From contig JNEU01000726.1 of assembly GCA_000697475.1 (NCBI GenBank), positions 1 to 64,000 on the forward strand: DNA of 64,000 nt, given 5' to 3'. Positions 45,423 to 58,053 of the stretch are shown piece by piece. A program made the translations under genes and the position numbers. The notes under the pieces are model-generated. The model did no database searches. It had not been told where the DNA came from and saw only the letters and a program-made list of their open reading frames with translations. The stretch is from Lichtheimia corymbifera B2541 (Eukaryota; Mucoromycota; Mucoromycetes; Mucorales; Lichtheimiaceae). Numbering within the stretch: position 1 is the stretch's first letter; every line of letters starts with the position of its first letter.

Positions 45423-46439
45423 CTACAATTCAATTGGCAATGCACGAAGCTGTCGTTGATCTTCTGAACAAGGTATCCGATCCAAGGCAATTTCTTGTAT
45501 GGCAAGTCGTGATGATGGTTGTAAAGACGTTGATGAGGGTGGAGGAAGAGTAGTGGTATAAAGCGATGATGGTGGTGCCCCATCACCACCAGCACCACCT
45601 GTAGCCGATGGCGACGCATAACGTTCATACACCGCCGCATCACATTGCTGCTGTGGTTGTTGTGGTTGCTCTTCTTGCTGCTGGTGTCGCAGATGATAAC
45701 GATGCTGATATTGCTGTGTTGGTGTTGTTGTGATTGCTGGTGCATCTACGAGCATCATATCTTCATCCGATGATACAGGAGACGAGCTCAAAGAGGGTGG
45801 TGGAGATGGTGGAGATGATGTAGTGCTTGCTACTGCACCTGTAGCATTGCTCATATAAGATTGTCGCATGTTGTGGATGGTAGCAGAATGACCACCACTG
45901 GTATCAAGAGGATTAAGCTCTGGATAAAGGCCTTTGGGAACAACAATTTGGCTCAGCATTGAATCAGCACTAGGTTGTTTCAGTCTTCCTGCAAGTACAT
46001 CTGCTTTGGTATAATAAGAAATAAGATGCAGCTTTTGGTTGGCAGCGGTGCAAATGGAAAAACTCTGCTTGATCAAGCCGTCAGCCTTGTATGAGCATGC
46101 TGAGGCTGCTTTGCTGACAGGTGCATGATGATGGTGTTGATGGTGGTGTGCTGATGATGTTGATGATGATGACGAACGACGTGGACGACGTTTGGTATCG
46201 AGTTCTCGGTAGGTTAAAAAACTTCCCAATACACGACTAGGTGACCATGTACGGCCATCAGTCCAACGTCGCATTCCAGCTTCTCGTTCATCCCATGCAA
46301 ACACCGAACCGGATTGGATGTGAATACGTTCTTTGGTTGAGAGGCGTCGTTGCACACGATGAAGCTGTCCACGTCGACATGCTTCAAATACGATAAGTGC
46401 ATCTTGAGGAGTCTTGATATAGCCGATGTATGTTTCCAT
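45423..46439 (-). CDS. WOPR-domain (Gti1/Pac2 family) transcription regulator
   Basis: Single exon, 338 residues, from the ATG at 46439. The first WOPR half is at about 1-85: METYIGYIKTPQDALIVFEACRRG, then the signature SGSVFAWDEREAGMRRWTDGRTWSPSRVLGSFLTYRE. After a basic, Ser/His-rich linker, the second half is at about 120-170 (GLIKQSFS...QKLHLISYYTKADV). The two halves together bind DNA in this family (Wor1, Ryp1, Gti1, Pac2), which controls morphological switching and nutrient-dependent development. The C-terminal half is Gln/Ser/Pro-rich and likely disordered. Family membership is sure; the developmental process controlled here is not. Confidence 0.95.
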   Translation of the reverse strand: METYIGYIKTPQDALIVFEACRRGQLHRVQRRLSTKERIHIQSGSVFAWDEREAGMRRWTDGRTWSPSRVLGSFLTYRELDTKRRPRRSSSSSTSSAHHHQHHHHAPVSKAASACSYKADGLIKQSFSICTAANQKLHLISYYTKADVLAGRLKQPSADSMLSQIVVPKGLYPELNPLDTSGGHSATIHNMRQSYMSNATGAVASTTSSPPSPPPSLSSSPVSSDEDMMLVDAPAITTTPTQQYQHRYHLRHQQQEEQPQQPQQQCDAAVYERYASPSATGGAGGDGAPPSSLYTTTLPPPSSTSLQPSSRLAIQEIALDRIPCSEDQRQLRALPIEL

Positions 46440-48752
46440 TTTGTTATCGTTGTCGTCGTAAAGAATGGAAAGAAAGCGATATAACGTATGACAATGTGAG
46501 AAAGAGAGAGAGAGAGATCGAAGAGAAGGGTGAGGAAAAGTGATGAGCAACACAAGAAACAAGGACCGCTATTTATAAGGGAGCGATAACAAAAGCAACA
46601 AGCTTCACTTGAAATCGTATCGTCTGAAAGAAGGGGGGAGGGAAACATAGGGCCAAAAATAATACACCGCATTATGCATACATGCGCATTCTTGGCAAGC
46701 GTCTTCTTTTGCCGTTGTGGGGGGTGCAAGCACACATGCGAGAAAAAAGCTAAAACGAGCACCCGTTGTTCTGAATCGGGAAAATCTTGATTTACCTTTC
46801 AGTCAACCACTTTATCCGCTTGTTATCTGTCAGCTAGAGTCGAGACCGCTTCCGCCATGGCTTGTTGCTGTGCTTGGAAATTATAAATACGAAACACTGA
46901 TCATACTACAACCACGTCTATCTGGATAAATGACGATCTGTTAAGGTTTATGGAGCCGTGGCAGGTAAATTATTAATGATTTGCTGCTTAAGCCAAGCCC
47001 GTATGAGGAAAAATGGGGGTATCCAAGTTTGTGGGTGACTATTGAGCACCCATATGGACACTCCCTCCTTCACATATACTGCAAGGCACATTATCAAATT
47101 CCCGGAAATGGCGGGAAACCTGTCTCTGGAAACACAAGTAGATGTCTTGTTCTCGCTCTAGTAGACACACAAGCACGCATAACATCTACGATGATATAAG
47201 TGAGAAGGTGGTCGTTAGCGAATGCCAAAGGAAAGAATGCTTCCAAGTAATAAACATGTGTTGTGTGTGTATACGCGTTCATTCTCGATCCACGGTGAAA
47301 TGCTTTTCTTTGGGAAGGTGAGGAATCGTTATTATCCCCACACACATACGCACACACATAATACACATACACACATGTGCCCACATATGACACTGACGTG
47401 TGCATGTATGTGTCTTAAACGATAGGTCTCCTTTGTTCTCGCACGATTTAGCTCCCCAAATTTCTAACGTCACGGTGATCACAGCGAAATAAAGACACAC
47501 AATACCCATTCTTGATCCCAAGGTTCATCCCACCCCTGAACGATCGCTCTCCTTTTACCCCATTGATGACGACTAGGCAAAGACCAAACTACTATTCACC
47601 GATTAAAGGCATAATAAATGGACGTTATTGAAACGTTAGATGCATGATCTCGGTCGCTGTGACAGAAAAAGCAAGATTTCTAAAACCTACATTCCAGCGA
47701 CAACCTGGCCGTTGCAATGGATCTTCCCGATATCACACTCACCAGACTCACTACACACACACGCATGCACATACGCAATGACATGTACATGATCAGCTCT
47801 CTACCCATATTTCAATCAAGCTCAAGGTTGCATTATGGTGCTACATATGCTGTTATGACATCTTTGATCATGTAACCACAAAGGCAGTCGATCATTTGCT
47901 GCCCATGTGTTGGTGTATTGCTGTAGTAGTGAGGACACGCATGTGTACCACCCCCGATCCCTGCTCATTCCCCCCAAGTTCTGAAGGCACATGAACAAGC
48001 CTAATTAGCATTGTGATGGGTGATGTGTACAGTGTTGCATTGTTGAGCATTTGGCTGAGTATCGCGCGGGTTGGATGTTAAATCATTTCCATGGAAAAAA
48101 AGAACCTTGTTCCTAGCCGATACGGTGCCGCATTTTTTTTTTAATTATGAAACCTTTTCTTATTTTCTCCCTCACCCGTGGCGCTGTACAAGATGCAAAG
48201 ACGGGGGGTATCACACTTTATAATCGAATACTAAAAATGATCACTACTACTGTTGATGCCGGCATGCTTTATTCGGCACCATAATGAGGCATACGAGACA
48301 AAGAGCAACTCACAATGCTCACGTGCCCCTGGTGGCGTGTATACACGATGGTCGTCAAAGCGTTTGTTTGTCCAACAGTAAACCTTTTTTTGGTATATTG
48401 AAAGGAACATTTGAGACATATATGCAAACGTACGACGGTACAACAACGACCGGGATTATTTCGCTGATATACTTTTTACGCATCATTGGCTCCATCTATA
48501 TACGCTCATCGTACAAGCAAAGCCATATTGCATTATAGATCATTGCTAGCGCGTGCGAGTGTGGTGATTTACCTCCCCTATTTCTCCGTTTCTTTCAAAG
48601 GCACGCATACAACACTAATCGCTAATGAACCACTTGCTGCTATTTTGACGACCAAATGACTTCTCCCAGTGTACGAATCGTGATACTTACATGCGATGCC
48701 CACTAGTTGTATCAATGAGGAGGAGGGAAAAAGTACTAAGGAAACATAGACA
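46440..48752. other. Gene-poor intergenic region
   Basis: Apart from the WOPR promoter at its left end, this stretch has CA-rich runs near 47330-47380 and no supported gene or RNA. Confidence 0.4.
46570..46577 (-). promoter_or_regulatory. TATA box of the WOPR gene
   Basis: TATAAATA reads on the minus strand about 130 bp before the ATG at 46439, followed by a CT-rich leader (CTCTCTCTCTCTTTC on the minus strand). Confidence 0.5.
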
Positions 48753-49157
48753 ATGAGTGCAAGTATAAAGGGGCTTTCAGGAGATATAACCATGTCTGGA
48801 TTGCATACGGCTCTTTCCATTGGGGGGTTATCCAAAGACAATGCTCGTGCTTTCTACATCCCCTTTGGATTGAGACCCCTAGAACCCATTTTGCTCGTTT
48901 GGATATTAGGATCTCCCGCCACTTTTAATTGCGATCGCACCCAACGTTTTGTTTTAATTATAAGCATGGGAGTACTTGTGATGGGTGTATACTACTACTC
49001 GTTGACATTCTTTGTATCGTCGCCGCTACTCGGATCACCCTGGCTTAGCTACTTGGATATTATTGTAAAGGTAACTGTGCTTTCTAACACACAACACGGC
49101 ATCTCCTAATCCCATGATTTCAAGAATGAGCAATTCTACAAGCTCTCTTCCTTGTAA
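48753..49157 (+). CDS. Candidate small membrane protein, unknown
   Basis: Two exons, 48753-49070 and 49125-49157, joined by a 54-bp GTAACT...CAAG intron, give 116 residues. There are two clear hydrophobic stretches (about 45-55 within LEPILLVWILGSP and 68-90, FVLIISMGVLVMGVYYYSLTFFV) and a polar start. The family is not recognised. The N-terminal 35 residues are poor in hydrophobic segments, so a cut-down copy of a larger membrane protein is possible. Confidence 0.4.
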
Positions 49158-51249
49158 CATTAGTACGAATAAGAATAAAAAATGATCATGTGTCAAGAAA
49201 AATGAGGGATATGGGTAATAAAGTTGATCCACTCCTATCCTTTTTTTGATATCATCATAAACGACGTCGACGTTGAGCTTATCCTCAATGTAGCTTGCCA
49301 ATTTGAAAACATACCCGACTTTATACATTCTTCTCCCCTTTCTCTCTTCCTTTACCTGCTGCAAAAAGTTGTCATATATCTGTAATTGTGAATGTGCATA
49401 TGTCAAGCTTTACTGCATCCTCTTTCCTTTTTAAGATTTTCCCGATAAGCTGGTCGTCCAATGCGGGGAAGAATAGAACAAAGCATTTAAGCACTTATGA
49501 CACATTTCAACCCCAACCAGCCGAATGCATGATATTCAAATCCGAGTTATTCTCATCTGACGACGACAACAGCCATCCATCACGATTGCATCCGATCCAA
49601 TATTCCATTACTTTGGGTGGGACAACAAGCGGTGATGTGGTGCTGTGCATGCAAAGCGACATAGTAATAATGTTTGTGATGGAGGGTCGCTCCGTGGGAT
49701 AACCCCAATACATCGTTCACAACATCCAACCCCCGTGGTTGTATCATAACATTAGCTTTGAGTGTATGCAAGTCTTAACAGGATGGGAGAAACCATAAAA
49801 TGCTATATAGCTTGCAACATACTTTATCAAGAATATGGTACTTGAGGTAATCTATACTGCTAGTATGCTGTTTGGGGATGGAATTGCTTAAATGGGTTTA
49901 CTTAGTTGATATTTAGAGCAAGAGCATGTACAAGGTCCGGAAGCAAGAAAAATTATGGTTATACTGGAATACATGATGCATCATTCAGCATACCACCCTC
50001 TTTCTACTAATGAAACCTTCTTCATTTGAGCTCGATCCTTTTGTTGTTTACCCCTTAGGGGTGAACGTACCATAAGCATATTTTAAGGAGATAACTACGT
50101 TTGGTGGTGATAACGTGAAACATACCATCAAAGGGTCCTGGAAAGATTTTCTGGTTGTTGTGATGATAGCATTTTTTGTTACAAGCTGGTAGTAGAGGAG
50201 AATCTTTTTGTATGAGCATAAAAAAAAGGCATCTATGACGGGGAGAATTGACTTTGAGGCGGTTTCTTTAATAACGACGTATCCAAAATCACACATGACA
50301 CCGAAACACGGATACGGTCAAATTTAAAAAGTCAACGTTTTTGTATTGCGATGTTTTATATGGAGAGGATTGATCCTTTTTACTTTATCGGAGGATGATC
50401 TAAAGCAATCTGGATAAAGCACAGTAGTAGTAAATTATGGCTATGTAGATACAACAATGATGATGTCGCTGCTGCAGCATTCACATCCATATGCGTAATA
50501 GGTTGCTTGCATCATAAACCCTCGCAAGGAGGGAGAGTACTGCAACTACTTGGCCAATGCGGTAGTAATAACGCGGTCATGCTCTATTGAGGAGGGAGAA
50601 AAAGGAGAATGCATGGATGGAAAAAGCTTTAGATGTGCTTCCCTCTGTATGCTTTATAATACTTGGATCACCTAGATAATAGGGGAACGTGCAACAACAA
50701 CCCTCTATTGAAGGATAAGAATTCATATATACTATTCACTCACCCCCACATGGCCCCTGAAGCAAGATAATCTTTCCAAACGCTCATAAAACCGAGTCCC
50801 TTTCGAGAAGCAAAGAAGAATAAATCATATTCGAATCCGCATGATGCATTGCCCTGCCTTATGTTGAAGGTTATGTCATCATTTATCTGCTCTTGATGGT
50901 TAGATACGATAACATCATGTAAATGTTACTTTCAAGTTGGCAGCAGGAGAGCTAAAATGACTGATCGTCTACTTGCCGTCCGAATAAACCATTGTATCAA
51001 GCTATTGTACAAGGACTTGGTTCGAGTAAAAAACATGGTAACGGGCTATCCTCATCATCATATCTTTGTAAATCTTAATGATACGCATCGGCACTTTGTC
51101 ATATCCAAGTACACAAGATTAGTATTCGTTTTTGATATGCTAGAAAAAAAAGAGATTGATAAAAAGTAGACTACGCAAGGTCACGTGACCTCTCGTTTGG
51201 CTGCGGCAAAAATACCCTGATGAGAGTGTTACCGTGCATACGGTGTAAG
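49158..51249. other. Gene-poor intergenic region
   Basis: Frames at 49.2-49.7 kb on both strands look weakly coding (for example YIEDKLNVDVVYDDIKKRIGVD on the minus strand, near 49230-49290), but I could not join them through splice sites or find an ATG. A 70-codon ATG frame at 50957-51169 lacks any support. The rest is featureless. Confidence 0.35.
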
Positions 51250-51321
51250 AGGGGCCACCGTGGATCGAACACGGGACCAGAAGATCTGCAATCTTCCACT
51301 CTGCCACTGAGTTATAACCCC
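51250..51321 (-). tRNA. tRNA-Cys (GCA)
   Basis: Minus strand, 72 nt without intron. The acceptor stem GGGGTTA pairs with TGGCCCC (two G-T pairs) and is followed by the discriminator T expected for tRNA-Cys. The anticodon stem GAAGA/TCTTC encloses the loop TTGCAGA with anticodon GCA. The T-arm has GTTCGATCC. No CCA is encoded, as normal for a nuclear tRNA gene. A T run follows closely downstream only weakly. Confidence 0.95.
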
Positions 51322-51829
51322 TCCTTAAAAATTTGTGCAGGAGTTACATGATAAATCCAAGGAGTTCCTTTTTCGGAAAAAATTTAAGGCGTTTAAAGCA
51401 CTTAAATATGTATTTCATTCGAGAGCGGAGACAATTCCGAGCAACATGGTGTCATTTACAGCCTAGTTGGGGAGGTGTGTGTGGAGTAATTTACATTGAA
51501 AGTATCATGTATGATCCGATTGAGCAGCTGAGTTTCATAGCGAGACTTGCATAATAGCAGTGTACAGCAGGAGGCGGGTTGTTCCTTTATCAAGAAAACA
51601 ATAACGGCCTTTAGAAACAACAAGTTATTTCACATTACGTTGGTATCAAGAGACATTTGTATATGCAACATTGTTATTGGGACTAACGTACAAGATGCTT
51701 TGTTTCTATTATGAAATGTATATTGCTGTATTTACAAAATGGGATGGTGGTGATGAATGAAAATGAGCGGCATGATCTAATGCTATACAAGGTGTGTATG
51801 TATGAATGGGTGAAGGATGCTGTGTTTGT
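51322..51829. other. Intergenic, no gene seen
   Basis: Upstream flank of tRNA-Cys and 3' flank of the GPAT3/4-type gene. Short frames only. Confidence 0.5.
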
Positions 51830-53256
51830 CTACTTGATAACTTTAAGCAGATCGCGTTTGGCCATTCCATTAAAGTCGACATTCTCTAATCCAATGGTAT
51901 CAGATATCAATGCCTTGACACGGTCACCAAACATGACTGGATCTTCATGGTCGTATGGAGCTTGTGGTGTGCAGAATACAATATCCACAGGTGTAATCCA
52001 TCGCGTCATACGGTAGAAAGCATAATTGAGAAATCCTTTGCGCGTATCCCAATAAGGATCTCCCCAATATCGATCGTATCTATGTTAATGCATGCATGCA
52101 TCAGTCAAGTTGCCATGACATCCGCTCACCCAATCTCCTACTTACTTGATTCCAATGGGACACACCTTGACACCAAGTTCGAATGCTCCTTTCTGAAAGC
52201 GGATTGTGTATTTGTTATTGACACAGGTTCCTTCTGGAAATATCAGCATTGGATTCGGCCAAGTGATTGGATTCGAGACATGTTTTCGCAAACTGTTTTC
52301 CCAATGTTAGTTCTTGCTCTATCTCTTTTCCTTGCTTGCTCTCTGATTTACCTTTCAGCAAGGTTCTTTCGCTCGTACAGATTCGCTCGATCAAAGGTCA
52401 TGGAGTGCAAAAAGTTCAGCCCATTGTTCTGCAAGAAGCCGAGTGCTCCTTTATGGCGTGCCATGACGACGGCATGGGGGTATTGATGGGCGCTGGCGAC
52501 AATGTAATCGAGGTAAGAGGTGTGATTTGCCTACAAAGCCGAGGGGTTGCCATGAGTATGAATGAGACCTTGACCTTGACAAAAAAAGTAGAGTTGGACT
52601 TACAACAAAGACATGTGGTTCTGAAAGCCATGGCTTCTCTCCGATATAACGTGGCATTGTTCCCAAGGAAAACAGAATGCCTTTGCAATACCATTTGACC
52701 AACGTTGCCTATCGACATGAATGATCATCAGCTTTGGGCCATGTGGATAATGGATTATGTGACATACCACCATCGAATTGCTTTCAAGCCCTACAGCAAC
52801 TGGGAGAGATACGAAAAAGGCGATGGTTGCAGCACTCAATGAAGCCAATCGGATGGGAAACAAGATACCGTATCGAATGATGGCACTGGGGACTGATCGT
52901 ATCAGTTGAATGGCTTTTGTGATTACTGGCGTATGCATGGCGAGTGTATCATCTTCTGATACAAAACACTTTGCGTATGAAAGCTATCAGGTATAGGTAA
53001 GCATTCATTCATTCATTCATTTGCAAGTAAAAATCGCATACCAATTCCTTTTGTGTATAGATAGGCTTGATGGAACTACGGGATCGTTAATACCACGTTT
53101 TGAATGGGGGTACGGTTCAGCAAGCTACCTTGATCTTTCACGCCAGGGACGACATTTTTGCGGACCATCATTCATGGGAATCTCAGGTGACTCTTTGAGT
53201 GATTCTTGAGCTATATCGAGCTGCTCACTCACGACGGACGGATCGCGAGGGGGCAT
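51830..53256 (-). CDS. Glycerol-3-phosphate acyltransferase, GPAT3/4 (PlsC) type
   Basis: Seven exons: 53256-53129, 53075-53042, 52983-52768, 52708-52604, 52530-52352, 52292-52146 and 52079-51830, giving 352 residues. Exon 2 is only 34 bp; without it the frame breaks. The catalytic NHTSYLD (His164-x4-Asp169) and FPEGTCVNNKYTIRFQKGAFELG (from about 239) are the PlsC blocks I and III. The part YDRYWGDPYWDTRKGFLNYAFYRMTRW and its continuation follow animal and fungal GPAT3/GPAT4/LPCAT sequences. A hydrophobic stretch near 90-125 should anchor it in the ER membrane. It acylates glycerol-3-phosphate or a lysophospholipid; the family does both, so the substrate is open. It belongs to a different family from the Sct1-type enzyme at 17-19 kb. 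It is shorter than mammalian GPAT3/4 because the N-terminus is reduced. Confidence 0.88.
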
Positions 53257-53680
53257 AGATGGAAGATCCTGCTGCGAAAAGAAGCGAAGATAAACAAGAA
53301 TAAGAAGCAAACAAAAACTTTGCGGGGGATGGAAATGAAAAAGTCCGGCTTCGATGCACCAATGTCAGCTCATTGTAAATGCGCGCCAACCACACACATT
53401 GACATGTACTTTGGAAGGGCGTCTGCAACTCGATTACACTTGACCCCATTGTTCGGTTGAAATGGATTGTTTTCTCTTCAAGTCTACACCATCACACTTG
53501 AAAATCAGATATCACCGGGTGATTGTCAAAGACTGATCGATATAAACAGACGCAGACTGCCTTTTCACTAGTTCAACTCGAAATAGTCCATATTAAATCC
53601 TCCTTTTACCATATCTTCCCCCATGATAATAAACAGCCAAATAAATATCAGCTTTATTTCTCTTTCGCAATTTGTAAAGG
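53257..53680. other. Divergent promoter region
   Basis: Separates the minus-strand acyltransferase from the plus-strand PI-PLC-like gene. No gene was seen; promoter elements of both genes must lie here, but none is clear enough to call. Confidence 0.5.
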
Positions 53681-54833
53681 ATGCTTTCATATCGCTATCT
53701 TATCCCACTCTTTTTGTTGTTGTTCTCCCAATATGTGTACGGTGGGAGTGCATGCAACGGCCACGAATCATTATGCAGCCAACCCTTCAACAATGTCACT
53801 TTTCTGGTTACACATGACTCTTATGCGCACGGACCCAATCTTGCATCCACGCAGATCAAGTCAATTACCCAACAGCTTGACGATGGCGTACGTGGCCTAA
53901 AGTTTTCTGCTGTGATGCATAAGCAAAAGGTGCATCTTTGCCATACAACCTGCACCATTTTGGATGCTGGTCCAGCTACCGATATTCTCAACCACGTCAG
54001 CAAATGGCTCGAGTCCCACCAAGATCAAATCATTACCATCATGTGGAACAATTTGTACGACATTGATGTTGCTCATTTGGCGGAAGCGTACAAAGCAAGT
54101 AATATCATGCCAATGGTACACGTGCAAGAACCAGGGAAACCATGGCCAACATTACAAGAAATGGTTGATTCCAACAAAAGGGTTGTCAACTTTGTGGATT
54201 CCAAGGCTGATGTATCTGCTGCACCATGGTAATTTCTCCTCCTCCTTCCATGATGATGATGATACTAATGATGCTTGGATATCATCCTATAGGATACATG
54301 ACCAATACACTTATGTCTTTGAGACACCTTATGACAACAAGGATGCAAATGGATTTACATGCGTCATTGATCGCCCACAAAGTCCTCCCAATCCACAAGA
54401 TATGATGTATGTCATGAACCATTTCTTGTATGGGGTCATCCATGTCGGCAGGGAAATCGAGGTACCACAACTTGATAAGGCTTCAGTCACCAACGGCATG
54501 GATTCTCTATCGAAGCATGTTGATGACTGCCATCGTGCATTTGGGAGAAAACCTAATTTTGTTGAAGTTGACTTTTACGATCACGGAAAGGCCTTGGAAT
54601 TTGTCGCAATGTTGAACAATATCTCTCTCGATGAATCGACCGATACAAAGCATCCGGGGTTTCCTTGGCCTAGTAACCTGCCTCATATAAATGAGATTCG
54701 ATCAAGGCTGCTCCCTTTGCCTTCAGTACCACATATCGTGATCGAAAACGGTAGCTGTAGCAGGAGCTCTCTACATCACATCTCACTTTTATGTACCACA
54801 TTGCTCTCTATCATTTTCATTTCGTTTTTTTGA
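53681..54833 (+). CDS. Secreted PI-PLC X-domain-like protein, probably GPI-anchored
   Basis: Two exons, 53681-54228 and 54293-54833, give 362 residues. A signal peptide covers about 1-21 (hydrophobic LIPLFLLLFSQYVYG). The phosphodiesterase fold shows FLVTHDSYAHG (His45, first catalytic His), HLCHTTC (second, about His88), QIITIMWNN and NFVEVDFY, the order seen in bacterial-type PI-PLC X domains. The C-terminus is a hydrophobic tail (CTTLLSIIFISFF) after a Ser-rich segment, as for a GPI signal. Fungal relatives are cell-surface proteins of uncertain activity. The metal-free bacterial type cleaves phosphatidylinositol; both His are kept here, so activity is possible. Confidence 0.88.
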
Positions 54834-54943
54834 TACCATGTATAATATATATTATTCACTAAGATAATACCGATATAAACTAAAGGAATACCTCCAGAAG
54901 AAAAGAATAACTACACTCTGGTAGGCTTGTTCTAAACTGTAGA

Positions 54944-55864
54944 CTATTGGCTGATTTCACGTCGACCACCAAAGACAATACCAGACTATGGTCATTGCAA
55001 TTAATATCAGTTATGTCATGTCGTGCCCAACAGCCCTTCCTTACCTGGTTGGCTCCTTTGTTATAACCGTACTGATACGTGTTGAACATGCCTTTGCTTG
55101 CATTAAGCGTCTCTTCACTGAAGGATACCTCGTGCTTGTCGGCTAGCTTTGGACCCAAAAACTATCATGAACCGTGTTATGATTGTGGTAGAACGAATAG
55201 CGCACATGAGAAACTTACAGTCGAACAAGCACCGGCTTTGTATGCATGGCGTGACAATGAAAAAATGGTATCGACAACCTTTACTATATCCATAAGCATC
55301 ATGTCTACTATTCCAGTGTTTGATGATTGATTTACCTGGGTCATGTTCTTCTTCTCGTATAAATCCACGGTCTGGAATAGATCATACTTGGGGACACCCA
55401 GCCTTTCGGCTCCAGAGAGGAAGCAAGCAATGTTCTCCATCTGCAATAATAACGCTCGTGTCACACACACATGTCATGATCCAGGTATTCGGTTCTTCTT
55501 TTGCTTTACCTGCATGAATGGTATCTTGGAGACCTTGTACTTTGCTTGACCAGGTGCTAGCTTATCAATTAACCTAGAACACAGTAACAATGCATGCGTT
55601 AGAGCGCGTCAAGATACGGATACGTTGCATGTATAGCACTCACTTGCATAACATGACACCATCTTTAAGTGCTTCCTGAAAGTCGTCGCTTGGCAACGGT
55701 TCGCCTACGACATTCTCTATCCAAGTACGCGCTTGTTGTTCGTGCTCGAGAGAGTATTTGGACTGAATCTTGTGGTGGATTTCTAACGCATGGTGGATCA
55801 ATAGGGTGGGCAACAATTGCGTGGGAAGCAACATACCGCGATCGATACCGTAAAGAGTAGACAT
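54944..55864 (-). CDS. Transgelin/calponin-homology actin-binding protein
   Basis: Seven exons: 55864-55837, 55782-55644, 55573-55510, 55440-55336, 55278-55219, 55161-55045 and 54985-54944, giving 184 residues, typical of fungal transgelin (yeast Scp1, fission yeast Stg1). The CH domain (about 15-135) has ARTWIENVVGEPL, FQEALKDGVMLCKLIDKLAPG, MENIACFLSGAERLGVPKYDLFQTVDLYEKKNM and the closing VVDTIFSLSRHA. A single calponin-like repeat ends the protein (GYNKGANQSGIVFGGRREI). It bundles and stabilises actin filaments. The first intron (54 bp) is in frame when retained, but its removal gives the usual start. All other introns break the frame if kept. Confidence 0.95.
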
Positions 55865-56697
55865 TTGGAAATGAAAGGATTGGGGAGCGGGAACAAAGCT
55901 AGCAGTGTTGGAACTTTTGAATAAAAAGAAGCGAATTGGTTTGTCAGGTGGTAGCTTGCAATTAGTCTTGTGACACCTTTAAACTGCAATCATGACAACT
56001 ATGCTTGCATTTTGGATTAATTGTTGCTGTATATATGTATCGTAGTGTTTGTTTCTATGGATACGTGTGTATATGATACAAGACTAAGGAGAGATTTCAA
56101 TTTACTATGGTTCAACAAGGGTATTCTTTTTGGCAAACAACATGTGGTTATATCGATCAATTCACCGTTTTCACGACGCTCCTTCTGACATACCACATGA
56201 TAGCCATCATAGTTAAGCTTCGCTTCCATGCGGTTCTAGAAACCATACTCAACTTTGACTTTGTAGTCAGTGTCGTTCATAGCAATTAGGTTTGTTGGGG
56301 TATCATGCAGTTCGCACACCTGCCAAATCCTGTCCAACAACATTGCATAGCTCACAAGCTCAATGATGGCATGTCGCATATATACATATATATCCATACG
56401 AAAATAAAACTTACCGCTTATGCTTGTAACGACTTCCTTTGTTGTGTATGATTATTACTTTTTACGTAGTTGGCGATAATATAATGCTTGATAGGGCCAC
56501 GCCAAATGATATTGACCGAGCAAGCTACTTTTGTGCATCGACATATGGCTATGAATATAATACAAAAAAATGGACATAAGGACACCTAGCAATAGCAACT
56601 CTCACTATGTAAAATACCAACGAAGAAGATCACGTGACCAGTCCCAAAAACAAAAAAGAAAGAAGCGATCACATCTTTATGTGATGTTGAAGCTCAA
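55865..56697. other. Intergenic, no gene seen
   Basis: Upstream flank of the transgelin gene and downstream flank of tRNA-Gln. Only short frames occur. Confidence 0.5.
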
Positions 56698-56769
56698 GGT
56701 CTTGCCGAGAATCGAACTCGGATAACAGGATTCAAAGTCCTGTATGATAACCATTACATCACAAGACCT
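56698..56769 (-). tRNA. tRNA-Gln (UUG)
   Basis: Minus strand, 72 nt without intron. The acceptor stem GGTCTTG pairs perfectly with CAAGACC and the discriminator is T. The anticodon stem CAGGA/TCCTG encloses CTTTGAA with anticodon TTG. A-box (GATGTAATGG) and B-box (AGTTCGATTCT) promoter parts are normal. Confidence 0.96.
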
Positions 56770-58053
56770 GTTTGCTTGTTTCGTTTCACCCATGAACCAT
56801 GATAACCCACAAAATTTCCATATCTAGAAGAGAAAAATGTGTGAACTGATGGGTAGTGTTTAATATCATATTGTAGCGGAGGTACTCCGCTATCCATCGC
56901 CAAAGACGCGAGGAAGTTTGGGAAGCTGGATGGACAGCAATTTCATGTCAAAGTCAAGTTGTCAAATCATTTGGTCGGGGTTATGCTGCATGCCAGTAGG
57001 TTTCAAGTGTGCGGTCTTTTACAATACCCCTTAAACAGTAATCGTTGCATTATGTACCTTTATTGTCAAAGTGCACAGCGTATGTATGTAAATGTGCGAA
57101 TATCAAGATAATCATAGCATGAAAGGGTGTGTGATGATATATTTATCCGGTGCAAATATCATAGGTGATGGCTGTTGGCAGCTTCGGGGGGCAGGTGTTC
57201 GTTATGTTTTAAGGGATGATATATATAATCATTAGTTTCAAGCAACTCTTTATATAAGTACAAGCAATGGACCAAAGCCAGTTATTGATTAAAACACTTA
57301 TGTATATAGTCGTGGGAATGAGGTAAATTGATACCAGTAATATCTAATATGAGATGTATGCTAAAGATGATTACTATTATTGCTATAAAGGAGGGTGACA
57401 GGTGAACAAGGGTAAGATGCTATAGATCTTGGCATTAATTGACAGGAGAGAGAGAGAGGAAAGTGGTGTCACCTGCATGTAAAGTTTGCTGACTGGCTTG
57501 GCAGATGCAGGTTCAAGTGCAAGCAAACGATAGCAAGACAAGACTAAAATGAAAGTGAGGCCAAGGTGAGTAATTGAATATCAGAACAAGCGATACAACA
57601 ACGAACCTGATGAATAACAAGAGGAGTGTGGAGGGATAGAAAGTAAGGAACAAAAGACAAGAGAGCTAAAAGACAAAAGTGGGTGATAAGGATCGTAGTA
57701 GCTGACATAAAACTTACGCCGCTGTAGCTTTATTAAGCTCATCCATCTTTTTCCTTACCGTAAACCACGCGGTGCTCTTTACGGCCGACATCTGCAACAA
57801 CAAGTAAAGCGATTCACTTTGCATAGAGACTGTAATACGATTATGCTTATCTCGTTGTGTACTGGAAGTTATGCTGATCGTCATCGCTTGTAGTTGGAGG
57901 TCCATCGTTTTATCTTGCACCGAGTTCCAGTCTCTTTTGGCATTCAGCCCTTGTATGATCACCACAGCAAACGCTGTTCGCTGTCAATCTTTGAAGAATA
58001 CGAGCAAAGACAGCAAGAGGACACCCACCCATCCACACGTAGCAACAGGACTA
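56770..58053. other. Intergenic: upstream region of the RRM gene
   Basis: About 1.3 kb. It probably holds the RRM gene promoter and an untranslated or short coding leader, since the coding frame is open upstream to about 57871. On the minus strand a short frame beginning at 57791 (MSAVKSTAWFTVRKKMDELNKA) ends at a canonical donor at 57717; I found no second exon for it. No other gene was seen. Confidence 0.4.

Noticed and set aside
49035..49406. 123-codon minus-strand frame containing YIEDKLNVDVVYDD
   Set aside because: No ATG at its start, overlaps the candidate membrane protein on the other strand, and could not be joined to further exons. Kept only as a remark in the intergenic entry.
50957..51169. 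70-codon ATG frame
   Set aside because: Size is within chance expectation for AT-rich intergenic DNA, and there is no domain, promoter or intron evidence.
57719..57791. Short minus-strand first-exon candidate (MSAVKSTAWFTVRKK)
   Set aside because: It ends at a canonical donor, but I found no second exon downstream on that strand, so a gene cannot be supported.
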